A stretch of DNA of 64,000 bases from Xenorhabdus budapestensis (GCF_002632465.1 NZ_NIBS01000001.1:197304-261303); one strand, 5' to 3'. Numbered from the stretch's first letter, positions 43,765 to 54,815 are shown. The notes: a model not told the origin generated them from the sequence alone. Numbers and translations are program-made.

Positions 43765-44538
43765 TTATTTTGTTATTTCCTCACCAAAATATTTGTCCCA
43801 AATACGTTGATAAGTACCGTCAGCATTGATCTCAGTAATGGCTTTATCAACTGCGGCTTTTAATGCAGTGTCGTTCTTGCGCAGGAGTACGGCGGTTTGC
43901 GCTGCGTTGGTATCGGCTGCCACTATTTTTACTGGTGCTTCTGGTCGATGTTTTTTGTAGTCGAGATAGGAAAGTTTGTCATTGATGGTGGCATCAGCAC
44001 GACCTGTACTGACAAGTTCCACCTCTTGATTGAAACCATTTGTACCGATAATTTCGGCGCCATGTTTGCGGGCAATTTGGGCGAAGTTATTGGTCAGAGT
44101 ATGGGCAGAAGTCCGATCTTTCAAGTCACTGAATGTTTTAATTGTGTTGTTATCTGTCCGGGTAATTAGCACGGCTTCAGAAATGACATAAGGCAGAGAG
44201 AATATATATTTTTTCTCGCGTTCAGGTGTAATCGCAATTTGGTTCATAACTGCATCTGAGCGTCCAGCATCAAGGCCAGCGATTAGTCCATCCCATTTAC
44301 CTTCAATAAATTCAGGTTTAACTTGCATACGCTGAGCAATTTCACGACCGATTTCCACATCAAATCCAGTTAGTTTTCCAGAAGCATCATGATAACTGAA
44401 CGGAGCATAAGCCCCTTCCGTTGCGATTCTGAATACACCTGTGGATTGAATATTATCAAAGGTAGATTTTGCATAGGCTAAATGGGTAACGCTTAATTGG
44501 AGAATACTTGCTAATAATACTTTACTTACAATTTTCAT
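43765..44538 (-). CDS. Second amino-acid-binding protein, paralogue of the one at 40394
   Basis: A 257-residue periplasmic binding protein with a signal peptide (KVLLASILQLSVTHLAYA) and the same core motifs as its neighbour: GVFRIATEGAYAPFSYHDASGKLTGFDVEIGREIA, KWDGLIAGLDAGRSDAVMNQIAITPEREKKY, GRADATINDKLSYLDYKKHRPEAPV. The two share well over half of their residues by eye. It stands alone, about 1 kb from the permease, separated by repeats and IS debris. It probably feeds the same permease with a related ligand. Confidence 0.88.
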   Translation of the reverse strand: MKIVSKVLLASILQLSVTHLAYAKSTFDNIQSTGVFRIATEGAYAPFSYHDASGKLTGFDVEIGREIAQRMQVKPEFIEGKWDGLIAGLDAGRSDAVMNQIAITPEREKKYIFSLPYVISEAVLITRTDNNTIKTFSDLKDRTSAHTLTNNFAQIARKHGAEIIGTNGFNQEVELVSTGRADATINDKLSYLDYKKHRPEAPVKIVAADTNAAQTAVLLRKNDTALKAAVDKAITEINADGTYQRIWDKYFGEEITK

Positions 44539-44912
44539 TGTGCCTTCCTGATAATGAAATTTATTATCAAATATAATACATGATCAGCTTTTATGTCCAA
44601 ATAGTCTATATAATATGAAGTTATATGATGTGTTTTAATTTTAACTCCCTTGAATGCTGTTTTAATTCCCGTTTATTAAACCCTTTTATTTTATTAACCA
44701 TTTAAAATATAGATCAAATGATTCTTCTTTTATAAGAAGATATCACAAATTAAAATAGTTTATATTTTAAGATACAAAGATAAAACTGTTATTCCGCATA
44801 TCAGGGCAAGAACATAGGATGATATCATGAATGTCTATTTATTATAGAAGGCTTAAGTGTGAACTTTTACAAACAAATAATAAGTTATTTATTTATTGTA
44901 AGTTAAAAATAA
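44539..44912. other. AT-rich spacer upstream of the second binding protein
   Basis: About 370 bases without a gene; it should contain the promoter of the binding-protein gene at 43765-44538. No motif stands out. Confidence 0.4.
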
Positions 44913-44939
44913 AAGCCACCGCAAAAAATGCGGTGGCTT
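44913..44939 (-). terminator. valS terminator
   Basis: AAGCCACCGCA and TGCGGTGGCTT form an 11-bp GC-rich perfect stem with a 5-base A-rich loop, 24 bases after the valS stop, followed on the minus strand by TTTTATTTTT. Confidence 0.9.
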
Positions 44940-44962
44940 AATCTTAATATAAGTGAAAAATA

Positions 44963-47860
44963 TTACAGGGCAGCAATAGTCTCTTTTTGCGCCAATAATT
45001 TTTCTTTAGCAGCATTGTCCGTTGCCAGACGCTCACGCTCTTTGGCAACAACGGCTTCTGGTGCTCGGCTGACAAAACCTTCGTTAGCCAGTTTGACTTC
45101 GATACTGTTGATTTCTTTATCCAGCTTCTCGATTTCTTTATCCAGACGAGCCAGTTCTGCGTCTTTATCTATCAAACCCGCCATTGGGATCAGTATTTCT
45201 GCACCGTTGATCAGTTTGGTTACAGAAACAGGCGCTTCTTCTCCTGCCGCCAATACGGTAACAGAAGAGAGACGGCCCATTGCCTGAATAAAGTTAAGGT
45301 TTTCAGCTACACGACGTTGCGCATCAGCATTTGCATCACGCAGCAGAACTTCCAGCGGCTTGCTTGGTACGATGTTCATTTCTGCACGAATGTTACGTAC
45401 TGCAATGATCGCTTCCTTGATCCACTCCAGATCGTTCAGTGCCAGTTCATTGACTTTCGCTTGATCAAATTCAGGGAAAGGTTGCAGCATGATGGTATCC
45501 GCATCAATACCTTTAACCACTTTCACACGTTGCCAGATAGTTTCGGTGATGAATGGAATGATTGGATGTGCCAGACGCAGCAAACCTTCCAATACTTCGG
45601 TCAGAGTATGACGTGCAGCGCGAACTTCTGTTTCAGCGCCTTTGTTGATAGCTGGTTTTGACAATTCCAGATACCAGTCACAGAATTGGTTCCATGTGAA
45701 TTCGTAAAGAATATTGGCGGCGATATCGAAACGGTAAGTATCCAATGCTTCGCGATAGGCTTTTACTGTCTGGTTGAACTCTGCCAAAATCCAACGGTCT
45801 GCCAGTGACAATGACATTTCACCACCGTTCTGGCCGCAATCCTGTCCTTCGGTGTTCATCAGTACGAAACGGCTGGCGTTCCATAGCTTGTTACAGAAAT
45901 TGCGATAACCTTGCAGGCGTTTCATATCCCAGTTGATATCACGACCAGTAGAAGCCAGTGCTGCCAGAGTGAAACGCAGAGCGTCAGTGCCGTGGGTTTC
46001 AATGCCTTCCGGGAACTGTTTTTCGGTACGCTTGCGGATTTTCTCTGCCATTTGTGGCTGCATCATATTGCCGGTACGTTTTTCCAGCAGAGTTTCCAGC
46101 GAGATACCGTCAATCATATCCAATGGGTCGATAACATTCCCTTTGGATTTTGACATCTTCTGGCCTTCTTCATCGCGGATCAGACCGGTCATATAGACAG
46201 TTTTGAATGGTACTTGTGGTTTGCCGTTTTCATCTTTGATGAAGTGCATAGTCATCATGATCATGCGGGCAATCCAGAAGAAGATGATGTCAAAACCACT
46301 GACCAGCACATTCGTTGGATGGAAGGTTTTCAGGGCTTCAGTTTGCTCAGGCCAGCCGAGGGTAGAGAATGTCCACAGGCCAGAGGAGAACCAGGTATCC
46401 AGTACGTCTTCGTCCTGAGTCAGTGCAATATCTGCACCCAGATTGTTTTCGCAGCGAACTTCTTCTTCATCGCGTCCAACATAAACATTGCCTTGTGCGT
46501 CATACCATGCCGGAATACGGTGACCCCACCACAATTGACGGGAAATACACCAATCTTGAATATCACGCATCCAGGAGTAGTACATGTTTTCGTACTGTTT
46601 TGGTACGAACTGGATATCACCGTTTTCAACCGCTTCAATCGCCACTTTTGCCAGTGGCGCTGTGCGGACATACCATTGGTCAGTTAGCATTGGCTCGATA
46701 ACCACACCGCCACGGTCACCGTAAGGTACGGTCAGATCATGAGGTTTGATTTCTACCAGCAGGCCCAGTTTTTCAAATTCAGCGACAATCGCCTTACGGG
46801 CAGCAAAGCGTTCCATGCCACGGTATTTAATAGGGATTTCGGTCGAGTAACTATCAGAAACTTCACCATTAGTGTTGAAAACTTCTGCGGCTTCGCGGAT
46901 ATCGCCATCGAAGGTCAGAATGTTGATCATTGGCAGGTTGTGGCGTTTACCGACTTCATAGTCATTGAAATCGTGAGCCGGAGTGATTTTCACACAGCCA
47001 GTGCCTTTTTCCATATCTGCATGTTCATCTCCCACGATAGGAATACGACGGTTGACCAGTGGCAGAATGATCTCTTTTCCAATCAGATCTTTATAACGAG
47101 GATCTTCCGGGTTAACAGCAACGCCGGTATCCCCTAGCATGGTTTCCGGGCGGGTAGTGGCAACAATCAGGTAATCTTTGCCTTCGGCAGTTTTGGCACC
47201 GTCAGCCAATGGATAACGCAGATGCCACATAGAGCCTTTAACTTCGCGGTTTTCGACTTCCAGATCAGAAATCGCGGTACGCAGTTTAGGATCCCAGTTA
47301 ACCAGACGTTTGCCACGGTAAATCAGATCTTCTTGATACAGGCGAACAAAGGCTTCTTTAACGGCTTTTGACAAACCCTCATCCATAGTGAAGCGTTCAC
47401 GCTCCCAATCCACAGAGTTACCCAGGCGGCGCATCTGATTGGTGATAGTACCACCTGATTCCGCTTTCCACTGCCAAATCTTGTCAATAAAGGCATCGCG
47501 GCCGTAATCGTGGCGAGTTTTGTTTTCTTCTGCCGCGATCTTGCGCTCGACAACCATTTGCGTTGCGATGCCTGCGTGGTCAGTACCGACTTGCCATAGC
47601 GTGTTTTTACCCTGCATGCGTTGATAGCGCACCATAGTATCCATGATCGTCTGCTGAAATGCGTGCCCCATATGCAGACTTCCGGTCACATTTGGTGGCG
47701 GAATGACGATGCAGAAACTTTCACGGCTGGTATCGCCATTCGGCTTGAAATAACCGCTCTTTTCCCAGTGGTTATAAAGAGGTTGCTCTATCTCTGTCGG
47801 ATTGTATGTTTTATCGAGAGATGGCTCAGATTGCGTTTTAGTAGCGGGTGTCTTTTCCAT
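44963..47860 (-). CDS. valS: Valyl-tRNA synthetase
   Basis: A 965-residue class I synthetase that charges tRNA-Val. It contains the HIGH-type motif HMGH at residues 63-66 ([16 protein letters not shown]), the KMSKS motif in [15 protein letters not shown], editing-domain features ([17 protein letters not shown]), and the C-terminal coiled-coil arm ([32 protein letters not shown]). Length and gene order (valS-holC-pepA) are as in E. coli. The holC stop is 13 bases upstream. Confidence 0.98.
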   Translation of the reverse strand: MEKTPATKTQSEPSLDKTYNPTEIEQPLYNHWEKSGYFKPNGDTSRESFCIVIPPPNVTGSLHMGHAFQQTIMDTMVRYQRMQGKNTLWQVGTDHAGIATQMVVERKIAAEENKTRHDYGRDAFIDKIWQWKAESGGTITNQMRRLGNSVDWERERFTMDEGLSKAVKEAFVRLYQEDLIYRGKRLVNWDPKLRTAISDLEVENREVKGSMWHLRYPLADGAKTAEGKDYLIVATTRPETMLGDTGVAVNPEDPRYKDLIGKEIILPLVNRRIPIVGDEHADMEKGTGCVKITPAHDFNDYEVGKRHNLPMINILTFDGDIREAAEVFNTNGEVSDSYSTEIPIKYRGMERFAARKAIVAEFEKLGLLVEIKPHDLTVPYGDRGGVVIEPMLTDQWYVRTAPLAKVAIEAVENGDIQFVPKQYENMYYSWMRDIQDWCISRQLWWGHRIPAWYDAQGNVYVGRDEEEVRCENNLGADIALTQDEDVLDTWFSSGLWTFSTLGWPEQTEALKTFHPTNVLVSGFDIIFFWIARMIMMTMHFIKDENGKPQVPFKTVYMTGLIRDEEGQKMSKSKGNVIDPLDMIDGISLETLLEKRTGNMMQPQMAEKIRKRTEKQFPEGIETHGTDALRFTLAALASTGRDINWDMKRLQGYRNFCNKLWNASRFVLMNTEGQDCGQNGGEMSLSLADRWILAEFNQTVKAYREALDTYRFDIAANILYEFTWNQFCDWYLELSKPAINKGAETEVRAARHTLTEVLEGLLRLAHPIIPFITETIWQRVKVVKGIDADTIMLQPFPEFDQAKVNELALNDLEWIKEAIIAVRNIRAEMNIVPSKPLEVLLRDANADAQRRVAENLNFIQAMGRLSSVTVLAAGEEAPVSVTKLINGAEILIPMAGLIDKDAELARLDKEIEKLDKEINSIEVKLANEGFVSRAPEAVVAKERERLATDNAAKEKLLAQKETIAAL

Positions 47861-47873
47861 TGTATCTTGATAT

Positions 47874-48353
47874 TTAATAAGTTGGCGGGGTTGCCATGGT
47901 CAAATTAAAGCCGACGCTACGATAGGATTTATATCGTTCGCGCGCTAACTGTTTCAGATTTTCATCAATAGGGACGAAGTCTATCACTTCATGGAAAGCC
48001 GTGGCAAAGTCTACAAAATGAGGAAGCAGTGTTACCAGAATATCACGGGGAGCGTTGCCTCTTTTTTGCGGCCAGCACAGTTCCACAGGGGCACCATAAC
48101 GAGGGCCTTCTCCTGCAAGGTTATGTGGCACAAATTGACCTGGCTTTCGTTGCCATAGTGCTTCATCCAGTTTTTCGGCCTGTTGCTGGCTTTCACAAGC
48201 AATCAGAACCCGCTTCCCTGCACGCCATTGATCGGCAGCCAACTGACATGCCAGCCATTCATGCGGCTGCAATTCATCAAAAGACGATGATTCTTCCTGT
48301 AACGGTTTTTCCAACAACAGCTTTTCCAATAAATAGAAAGTGGCGTTTTTCAT
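47874..48353 (-). CDS. holC: DNA polymerase III chi subunit
   Basis: A 159-residue clamp-loader accessory protein that binds SSB and psi. Matches to E. coli Hol[10 protein letters not shown] at the start, [48 protein letters not shown], and [20 protein letters not shown] use ATG 48353 because it gives the family N-terminus; an ATG 6 codons earlier is possible. About 12 residues longer than E. coli between residues 10 and 35. Confidence 0.95.
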   Translation of the reverse strand: MKNATFYLLEKLLLEKPLQEESSSFDELQPHEWLACQLAADQWRAGKRVLIACESQQQAEKLDEALWQRKPGQFVPHNLAGEGPRYGAPVELCWPQKRGNAPRDILVTLLPHFVDFATAFHEVIDFVPIDENLKQLARERYKSYRSVGFNLTMATPPTY

Positions 48354-48429
48354 AAATTCTTTTACTGACAATGTCTCATGATTATAGAAAACGAGTTACA
48401 GAAAAAATGATGGACAAAGTGACGGAAAA

Positions 48430-48451
48430 GGGTATTGCTATTGCAATACCC
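48430..48451 (-). terminator. Hairpin after pepA
   Basis: GGGTATTGC and GCAATACCC form a 9-bp perfect stem with a 4-base loop 68 bases beyond the pepA stop, followed on the minus strand by TTTTCC. Confidence 0.65.
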
Positions 48452-48518
48452 TCAATCCCGTTGACTTTTTCAATACCTTTTACGTTAGCCTTTAAGCAAA
48501 AAATGGCTAGTCTGGGTA

Positions 48519-50027
48519 TTAATCATCTGCATTCAGACCTGCACGATTTAACAGGAATTGTGACAACAGTGCAACCGGGCGACCCGTTGCCCCTTTTGCC
48601 TTGCCTGAACGCCATGCTGTACCGGCGATATCCAGATGTGCCCAGTTGTATTTAGCTGTAAACCGGGACAGGAAAGCACCGGCAGTGATTGCGCCGCCAA
48701 GACGTCCGCACGAGTTGACCATATCCGCAAAATTGGATTCCAATTGCTCAGAATATTCGTCACCCAGTGGCAGACGCCATGCACGATCTCCCGCTTGTTC
48801 TGATGCGTTCAGTAGCTCATGTGCAAGCGGGTTATGGTTGGACATCAAGCCCGTGTAGTGGCTTCCCAGCGCAACCATGCAAGCGCCTGTCAGAGTGGCA
48901 ACATCAATAACCAGTTCTGGCTCGAAACGTTCAACATATGTCAGCACATCACACAACACCAGACGACCTTCCGCATCCGTATTTGTCACTTCAACAGTCT
49001 GGCCGGACATAGTGGTCAAAATATCACTGGGACGATAAGCATGACCACCGGGCATGTTTTCGCACCCTGCCAATACCCCGATAACGTTAATAGGTAATTG
49101 TAGCTCTGCGACAACGCGCATGGCACCATAAACAGAAGCGGCACCTCCCATGTCGAATTTCATCTCTTCCATGCCTTCGGCGGGTTTGAGAGAAATACCG
49201 CCGGAATCAAAAGTCAGCCCTTTACCCACTAACACAATAGGTTTCGCATTGGGATCTTTGCTGCCTTTATATTCGATCACTGACATCAGAGATTCGTTCT
49301 GTGAACCTTGCCCCACGGCCAGATAGGCATTCATGCCTAACTCTTTCATCTGTTCTTCACCAATTACTTTGGTGATCAGATTGTCAGCACTGTCAGCAAG
49401 CTGGCGTGCCTGTGATGCAAGGTACGCAGCATTACAGATATTGGGTGGCATATTGACCAGATCTTTTGTCGCCTTAATACCGGATACAATAGCAAGACCG
49501 TGCTGAATAGCGCGTTCACCGCTGGTTAATTCACGGCGGGTCGGCACATTGAAGACCATCTTGCGTAAAGGGCGACGCAGTTCATTTTTGCTGCTTTTAA
49601 GCTGATCGAAAACATACAGAGATTCTTTTGCTGTTTCGACAGCCTGACGTACTTTCCAATAGTTATTGCGCCCTTTGACGTGTAATTCTGTCAAGAAACA
49701 GACCGCTTCCATTGACCCTGTTTCATTAAGGGTGCTGATCGTTTTCTGGATAATTTGCTTATACTGGCGCTCGTCCAGATCACGTTCTTTTCCGCATCCA
49801 ACCAACAGAATTCGTTCAGACAGCACGTTAGGAACGTGATGCAGTAATAGGGTTTGGCCCACTTTGCCTTCAAGTTCACCGCGGCGCAGTAAGGCACTAA
49901 TATAACCGTTACTTATTTTGTCAAGTTGCTCTGCGATAGGGGACAGACGGCGAGGTTCAAATACGCCGACAATAATACACGCACTGCGTTGTTTTTCCGG
50001 GCTACCGCTTTTTACACTAAACTCCAT
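48519..50027 (-). CDS. pepA: Leucyl aminopeptidase / DNA-binding accessory protein PepA
   Basis: A 502-residue M17 dimanganese/zinc aminopeptidase. In E. coli it also acts as an accessory factor in XerCD recombination at plasmid dimers and as a repressor of carAB. Catalytic motifs are present: [31 protein letters not shown] and the signature [12 protein letters not shown], followed by [23 protein letters not shown]. Full family length. It is divergent from lptF across a 280-base spacer, as in E. coli. Confidence 0.97.
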   Translation of the reverse strand: MEFSVKSGSPEKQRSACIIVGVFEPRRLSPIAEQLDKISNGYISALLRRGELEGKVGQTLLLHHVPNVLSERILLVGCGKERDLDERQYKQIIQKTISTLNETGSMEAVCFLTELHVKGRNNYWKVRQAVETAKESLYVFDQLKSSKNELRRPLRKMVFNVPTRRELTSGERAIQHGLAIVSGIKATKDLVNMPPNICNAAYLASQARQLADSADNLITKVIGEEQMKELGMNAYLAVGQGSQNESLMSVIEYKGSKDPNAKPIVLVGKGLTFDSGGISLKPAEGMEEMKFDMGGAASVYGAMRVVAELQLPINVIGVLAGCENMPGGHAYRPSDILTTMSGQTVEVTNTDAEGRLVLCDVLTYVERFEPELVIDVATLTGACMVALGSHYTGLMSNHNPLAHELLNASEQAGDRAWRLPLGDEYSEQLESNFADMVNSCGRLGGAITAGAFLSRFTAKYNWAHLDIAGTAWRSGKAKGATGRPVALLSQFLLNRAGLNADD

Positions 50028-50307
50028 GCGTTCTCCTGAATCTTAAAGACAAAGACAGATACAATCGCTAAAATACCACGTTCCGCGTTAAATCATCCCA
50101 AATAAAGTTCTCTATTATGTTAAGCTGAGCATATTAATTTTAGATACTTAGCTAACGATAACTGTGCTCTAATTGAGAACGAATATATGGAATGCTTTGG
50201 TATCATTTTAGCAATGGGGAAGCCAAACTGATTCATATAAATGGTAGATATACGACGAAGTTAGCGACTTTCCTGCAAAAAGACAAGTTTTCACAGGCGT
50301 AATAAGC

Positions 50308-51408
50308 GTGATCATCATTAGATATCTGGTACGGGAAACCCTGAAAAGTCAAATCGCGATACTTTTCATCTTATTACTGATCTTTTTCTGTCAGAAATTA
50401 GTTGAGGTATTAGGTGCGGCAGTAGAAGGTAATATTCCCGCAAATTTAGTTTTATCTTTGTTAGGCTTAGGTGTGCCGGAGATGGCGCAGCTAATTTTAC
50501 CCCTGAGTTTGTTTCTTGGGGTATTAATGACATTTAGCAAACTCTATACGGAAAGTGAAATCACTGTGATGCATGCCTGTGGTTTAGGTAAAGGTGTGTT
50601 GGTGAAATCTGCTCTCATTCTGGCTCTGCTTACTACAATGCTGGCAGCGGCCAATGTTATCTGGTTCACACCATGGTCATCCAAATATCAGGCACAGGTG
50701 GTGGCAGATGCGAAAGCAAACCCAAGCCTTGCAGCGATAATGGAAGGGCAGTTCAAACCTTCCAGAGATGGCAACATGGTGTTGTATATTGGTAACGTCA
50801 AAGGAAATAATTTTGAGAATGTATTCCTTACTCAACTGAGACCGGTGCATAACCAGCGGCCTTCTGTGGTTATCGCTGATGGTGGGCATATGGAAGAGTT
50901 ACCGAATGGCAATCAGGTAGCGGTACTTCATGAAGGAACCCGTTACGAAGGTACTGCATTGTTGCGTGATTTCCGTATCACAGAATTTCAAAACTATCGG
51001 GCAGTCATAGGGCACCAAAGCCCGGAAATTGACAGCGGCAAAGTTGAACAAAAATCAATGGATGAGCTGTGGCATGGCAACGATCTGGATTCTCGCTCAG
51101 AATTCCACTGGCGTTTAACCCTGATTGTTTCTGTCTTGATTATGGCGCTGATGGTTGTTCCGCTCAGTGCAGTCAATCCGCGCCAGGGACGAGTGCTCAG
51201 TATGTTGCCGGCCATGTTGCTCTATCTGATTTTCTTCCTGTTGCAAAGTTCCCTCCATTCTAATGGTGGCAAGGGCAAACTTAACCCCCTGTTTTGGATG
51301 TGGCTGGTAAACGGCGTGTATTTTGCTTTGGCACTGGTGCTCAACGTATGGGATACCATCCCGGTGCGTAAGCTACGTTCACGCTTTAAGATCCAAGGAG
51401 CAGCCTGA
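50308..51408 (+). CDS. lptF: LPS export permease LptF
   Basis: A 366-residue inner-membrane subunit of the LptB2FGC transporter that extracts LPS from the inner membrane. It starts MIIIRYLVRETLKSQIAILF (GTG start), and shows ILPLSLFLGVLMTFSKLYTESEITVMHACGL, a large periplasmic beta-jellyroll part, and the C-terminal segments VNPRQGRVLSMLPAMLLYLIFFLLQSS. Six membrane helices are expected. It overlaps lptG by one base (TGATG). Confidence 0.97.
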   Translation: MIIIRYLVRETLKSQIAILFILLLIFFCQKLVEVLGAAVEGNIPANLVLSLLGLGVPEMAQLILPLSLFLGVLMTFSKLYTESEITVMHACGLGKGVLVKSALILALLTTMLAAANVIWFTPWSSKYQAQVVADAKANPSLAAIMEGQFKPSRDGNMVLYIGNVKGNNFENVFLTQLRPVHNQRPSVVIADGGHMEELPNGNQVAVLHEGTRYEGTALLRDFRITEFQNYRAVIGHQSPEIDSGKVEQKSMDELWHGNDLDSRSEFHWRLTLIVSVLIMALMVVPLSAVNPRQGRVLSMLPAMLLYLIFFLLQSSLHSNGGKGKLNPLFWMWLVNGVYFALALVLNVWDTIPVRKLRSRFKIQGAA

Positions 51409-52484
51409 TGTTTGGTGTATTAGATAGATATATCGGGCGGACTATCCTGCAAACCATTCTGATGACACTGTTTACTCTGGTGTCATTGTCCGGCATCATC
51501 AAATTTGTTGAGCAGCTTCGTAAAGTCGGTCAGGGAGAATATACCGCTCTTTCTGCCGGCCTTTATACGCTGCTGAGTGTTCCCAAAGATATCCAGACTT
51601 TCTTCCCGATGGCAGCATTGCTCGGCGCACTTCTGGGGTTGGGAGCACTGGCAACCCGCAGTGAGCTGGTGGTTATGCAGGCTTCTGGTTTTACCCGCTT
51701 GCAAGTGGCTGGTTCGGTAATGAAAACCGCGATCCCATTGGTTCTACTGACGATGGTTATCGGTGAATGGGTGGCTCCACAAGGTGAACAAATTGCCCGT
51801 AACTTCCGTTCCCACAAGATGTATGATGGTTCTTTAGTATCCACTGCTAAAGGGATTTGGACAAAAGATGGTCAGGACTTTATCTATATTCAGAATGTGG
51901 GTAAAGATAATTCCCTGAATGGTATCAGTATCTATCATGTTGATGAAAAAAGAAAACTGTTATCAGTGAGATATGCGGCTTCTGCTGTGTATGATCAGGA
52001 CAACAAGCAGTGGAAGCTGTCTCAAGTTGAAGAGTCTGATTTAAGTCAGTTCGGTCGGATCACTGGTTCGCAGCGTATCTCTGCTGATTGGAAAAGTTGG
52101 CTGACACCAGAAAAACTGGGGGTTGTTGCTCTTGAGCCTGCTGCACTCTCTATTCGTGGTCTGCATCAATATATTACCTACCTGAAACAGGGTCAGCAGG
52201 ATGCCGGGCGCTACGAACTCAATATGTGGAAAAAGATCTTTGCTCCGTTATCCGTTGCGGTCATGATGCTGATGGCACTCTCCTTTATCTTTGGCCCATT
52301 GCGTAGTGTTCCTATGGGATTAAGAGTTGTAGTGGGGATAAGCACTGGCTTTATCTTTTATGTTCTCAATGAGATATTCGGCCCACTCAGTCTGGTTTAT
52401 AGCATGCCACCAGTATTGGGAGCACTGTTGCCAAGTTTGCTATTCTTTGCAGTGAGTATTTATTTACTTCTGTACCGAAAATAA
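51408..52484 (+). CDS. lptG: LPS export permease LptG
   Basis: A 358-residue partner of LptF with the same fold. Features: GVLDRYIGRTILQTILMTLFTLVSLSGIIKFVEQLR at the start, LPMAALLGALLGLGALATRSELVVMQASGF-like coupling region, and ALSFIFGPLRSVPMGLRVVVGISTGFIFYVLNEIFGPLSLVY at the C-terminus. Directly coupled to lptF; followed by a terminator. Confidence 0.97.
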   Translation: MFGVLDRYIGRTILQTILMTLFTLVSLSGIIKFVEQLRKVGQGEYTALSAGLYTLLSVPKDIQTFFPMAALLGALLGLGALATRSELVVMQASGFTRLQVAGSVMKTAIPLVLLTMVIGEWVAPQGEQIARNFRSHKMYDGSLVSTAKGIWTKDGQDFIYIQNVGKDNSLNGISIYHVDEKRKLLSVRYAASAVYDQDNKQWKLSQVEESDLSQFGRITGSQRISADWKSWLTPEKLGVVALEPAALSIRGLHQYITYLKQGQQDAGRYELNMWKKIFAPLSVAVMMLMALSFIFGPLRSVPMGLRVVVGISTGFIFYVLNEIFGPLSLVYSMPPVLGALLPSLLFFAVSIYLLLYRK

Positions 52485-52517
52485 CAGCAACTATCTTATA
52501 TACAAATGAATTCTCTT

Positions 52518-52547
52518 ATCGCCTCTGCTTTCAACGGTGGAGGCGAT
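52518..52547 (+). terminator. lptFG terminator
   Basis: ATCGCCTC (52518-52525) pairs with GAGGCGAT (52540-52547), followed by TTGTTTT, 34 bases after the lptG stop. Confidence 0.8.
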
Positions 52548-52829
52548 TTGTTTTGAGCTTTTGTACGATGGAAATACATATTTTGGGTAAAATTTAGTTT
52601 ACTTGAGTTACTATTTGTTTATTATAAAACATAGCTACTTTCTGATGATGGTATTCATGCCTTTAATTTATTTACCATCTAATCATTGTCTGTTTCTATT
52701 TTGTTTTATCTATCCTGACTCACTGAAACTTGGAATCTGGTGAGTGTCATTAACATGCAAATACTCACTGTATCTTTCTGAAAAAACAGTTCTTGATTGT
52801 TGTTGAGTCGCTAATGTGAGGTTTTTTTC

Positions 52830-53501
52830 ATGAAATACCTTAAATTTTTCCCGGAAGGATTCCATCTTTTTGAAGATGTACCTTATAACGCACCTAATGA
52901 GCGGCGCTTGACTATATCGGGCCATGGCACATTAAGGGAAGGACTTAGAACGCTAGATAGATCTTTAAATTTTATTGAACCAGAAAAATTAATATTAATT
53001 TTAAATAGATACCTTGAAAATGATATTTTTAGATATCGTCATATCCGTTTATTATTCTGCTATTCGGCAGATAATAGGGGTTGGTATAGTGACTCTTTTG
53101 CAGGTAGGTTTTCCCGATTACTACCTAACCCTGACCGGATTATCGTGGAGGCTTATGAGGGAGAGATTGAGGTGATGGTCACTGATTATGATAAAAGAAT
53201 CCGGGCTTTCGAAGACATATCACGATTAGACTGGAATGCTTCTATGTCTAACAACAGGGATGGAGAACCAAAAAGGGTATTAGCATCTGATTATGATATT
53301 GACGATATGTACGAGTTTCTATTTGGGTCTAAAAGCGCATATAGTGAAACAACTCGTTTAAAGACCGCTTTTTGGAACTCAGTGAATGAATTTGAATACA
53401 CATTTGAGACCTGTGATCCCGTTGAATTGAAGGACATCCTTGCTTCTCGGATATTTTTTTGCAATGGAAAATCCAGCAGAAATATAAATGATTTCCGTTA
53501 A
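52830..53501 (+). CDS. Small predicted caspase-fold (clan CD-like) protein
   Basis: A 223-residue cytosolic protein that I cannot assign to a named family. Its N-terminal 115 residues have a layout like caspase-fold/C80-type cysteine peptidases: RRLTISGHGTLREGLRTL provides a His (His32) after a hydrophobic strand, and RHIRLLFCYSADNRGWYSDSFAGRFSRLLP provides a Cys (Cys77) after the next strand, followed by RIIVEAYEGE. The catalytic pair His-Gly and Cys-X-Ser-Ala is as in RTX-toxin CPD-like domains. The C-terminal half is unrecognised. It lies between lptG and ampH, not expected in the enterobacterial order, and has its own terminator. A peptidase role is inference from motif spacing only. Confidence 0.5.
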   Translation: MKYLKFFPEGFHLFEDVPYNAPNERRLTISGHGTLREGLRTLDRSLNFIEPEKLILILNRYLENDIFRYRHIRLLFCYSADNRGWYSDSFAGRFSRLLPNPDRIIVEAYEGEIEVMVTDYDKRIRAFEDISRLDWNASMSNNRDGEPKRVLASDYDIDDMYEFLFGSKSAYSETTRLKTAFWNSVNEFEYTFETCDPVELKDILASRIFFCNGKSSRNINDFR

Positions 53502-53515
53502 TCTCTGTCAGATAT

Positions 53516-53547
53516 AGCCTGAGTTTTTGAACAGTAAAACTCAGGCT
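53516..53547. terminator. Bidirectional terminator
   Basis: AGCCTGAGTTTT and AAAACTCAGGCT form a 12-bp perfect stem followed by GTTGTTTTTTTT, between two convergent genes. It can serve both. Confidence 0.9.
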
Positions 53548-53564
53548 GTTGTTTTTTTTATTAA

Positions 53565-54815
53565 TTATTTTTTTACCAACTCTAACAACTTTGCGTCTGA
53601 ATTCTGATTATGATTCTGTGCCAGCGCAGTGACCAGCTCATTCACGCCCTTAGTAACACGATGGAACTTACTGTGTTCTTTGCGAGTCATTACCACAAAT
53701 ACCCCGATATTCTGTTCAGGGATCATCGCCATATAAGTATTGAACCCGCCGCCGCCGCCAGTTTTCTGATAGATACCCGGAATATCTTTTTTGCTATTTA
53801 TATAAACCCAACCAAGCCCGATACCATCGGCTTGGCCTGCCACATCCATTCCTTTGATTGATATCAGATCGGCGCGTTTAAAGTAGATACCCTGTTCACG
53901 GCTGGCTGTCTGCTTCCTCAACTGATTGTGAGAAGATAAAAACTGCTGCATCCAACGCTGCATATCGGCGGGGGTAGAATAAACTCCTCCACTACCTGCT
54001 GCGGAAATAGTACTGATACAGGGACTGGATTTGATCCCTTCCATCAATCGGGCACATTGAGTTTGGGTAGGCGTCAGGGTTGTATCTTTCATCTTATAAG
54101 GATGGGTGATTTCTTCTCGCAGAAGACGGGGGTAAGGCTCTCCTGTCGCCTTGGAAAGCGCATCTGCCAATAAATCGTAGGCCAGATTGGAATAAGAAGC
54201 TGTTGTACCAGGAACGGCATTTATCTCAGCGGATTTCAGCCAAGTCCAACGATTGGATTGTGTCGGCCAGATAAACACCGGGCGTCCCCACTTTCCACCG
54301 GGTTGTTCTCGTGGTAGCCCGCTGGTATGACTTGCCAGATGATACAGCCGAATTGGTTGATTTGCGCTAAAGTGTGGTACATGCACGCCATAATAAGAAT
54401 ATTTCTGCAATGGGTCGGTGATCCTAATCCGTTTTTTCTCTGCCAGCTTGATCATCACCTCACTAGTCATCAATTTGGTGATAGAAGCGATACGAATTAA
54501 AGAATTCTGACTTGGCTTAATACCACTCCCTGGGTAAGTTTCTCCAAAACTGCGATGCATGACCTGATTATTATCGATGACCACCATTGCCATACCTAAC
54601 GGATTACCTTCATTAAAGATTGACTGGGCATACTGTTCAACCAGCGCTGAAGTTAGTTTTCGGCTGGAGGCATTGCCGTCAAACACTTCCCATCTTGTGG
54701 GCTGTATACTTGAGCGCTGAGTTTTGCTCTGATGTGAATGACCAGAGGTAGCGCAAGCTGAAAGCGCCAATGAAAGAGCGGAAACTATACAAAGTTTATA
54801 GAGCCGTTTGTTCAT
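53565..54815 (-). CDS. ampH: AmpH-like beta-lactamase-fold peptidoglycan hydrolase, predicted lipoprotein
   Basis: A 416-residue class-C-like serine enzyme. It closely follows E. coli AmpH, a D,D-carboxy/endopeptidase of peptidoglycan: GMAMVVIDNNQVMHRSFGETYPG, IASITKLMTSEVM (Ser111-X-X-Lys114), HTSGLPREQPGGKWGRPVFIWPT, YSNLAYDLLADALSKATGEPY (Tyr-X-Asn), and the final KTGGGGGFNTYMAMIP (KTG). Unlike AmpH as I recall it, the N-terminus is a lipoprotein signal (SALSLALSAC, Cys21). ATG 54815 is chosen to give this signal. It may also have weak beta-lactamase activity. Confidence 0.88.
   Translation of the reverse strand: MNKRLYKLCIVSALSLALSACATSGHSHQSKTQRSSIQPTRWEVFDGNASSRKLTSALVEQYAQSIFNEGNPLGMAMVVIDNNQVMHRSFGETYPGSGIKPSQNSLIRIASITKLMTSEVMIKLAEKKRIRITDPLQKYSYYGVHVPHFSANQPIRLYHLASHTSGLPREQPGGKWGRPVFIWPTQSNRWTWLKSAEINAVPGTTASYSNLAYDLLADALSKATGEPYPRLLREEITHPYKMKDTTLTPTQTQCARLMEGIKSSPCISTISAAGSGGVYSTPADMQRWMQQFLSSHNQLRKQTASREQGIYFKRADLISIKGMDVAGQADGIGLGWVYINSKKDIPGIYQKTGGGGGFNTYMAMIPEQNIGVFVVMTRKEHSKFHRVTKGVNELVTALAQNHNQNSDAKLLELVKK

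Noticed and set aside
46203..47137. Several plus-strand frames above 80 codons
   Set aside because: They are all antisense to valS, whose protein matches along its whole length.
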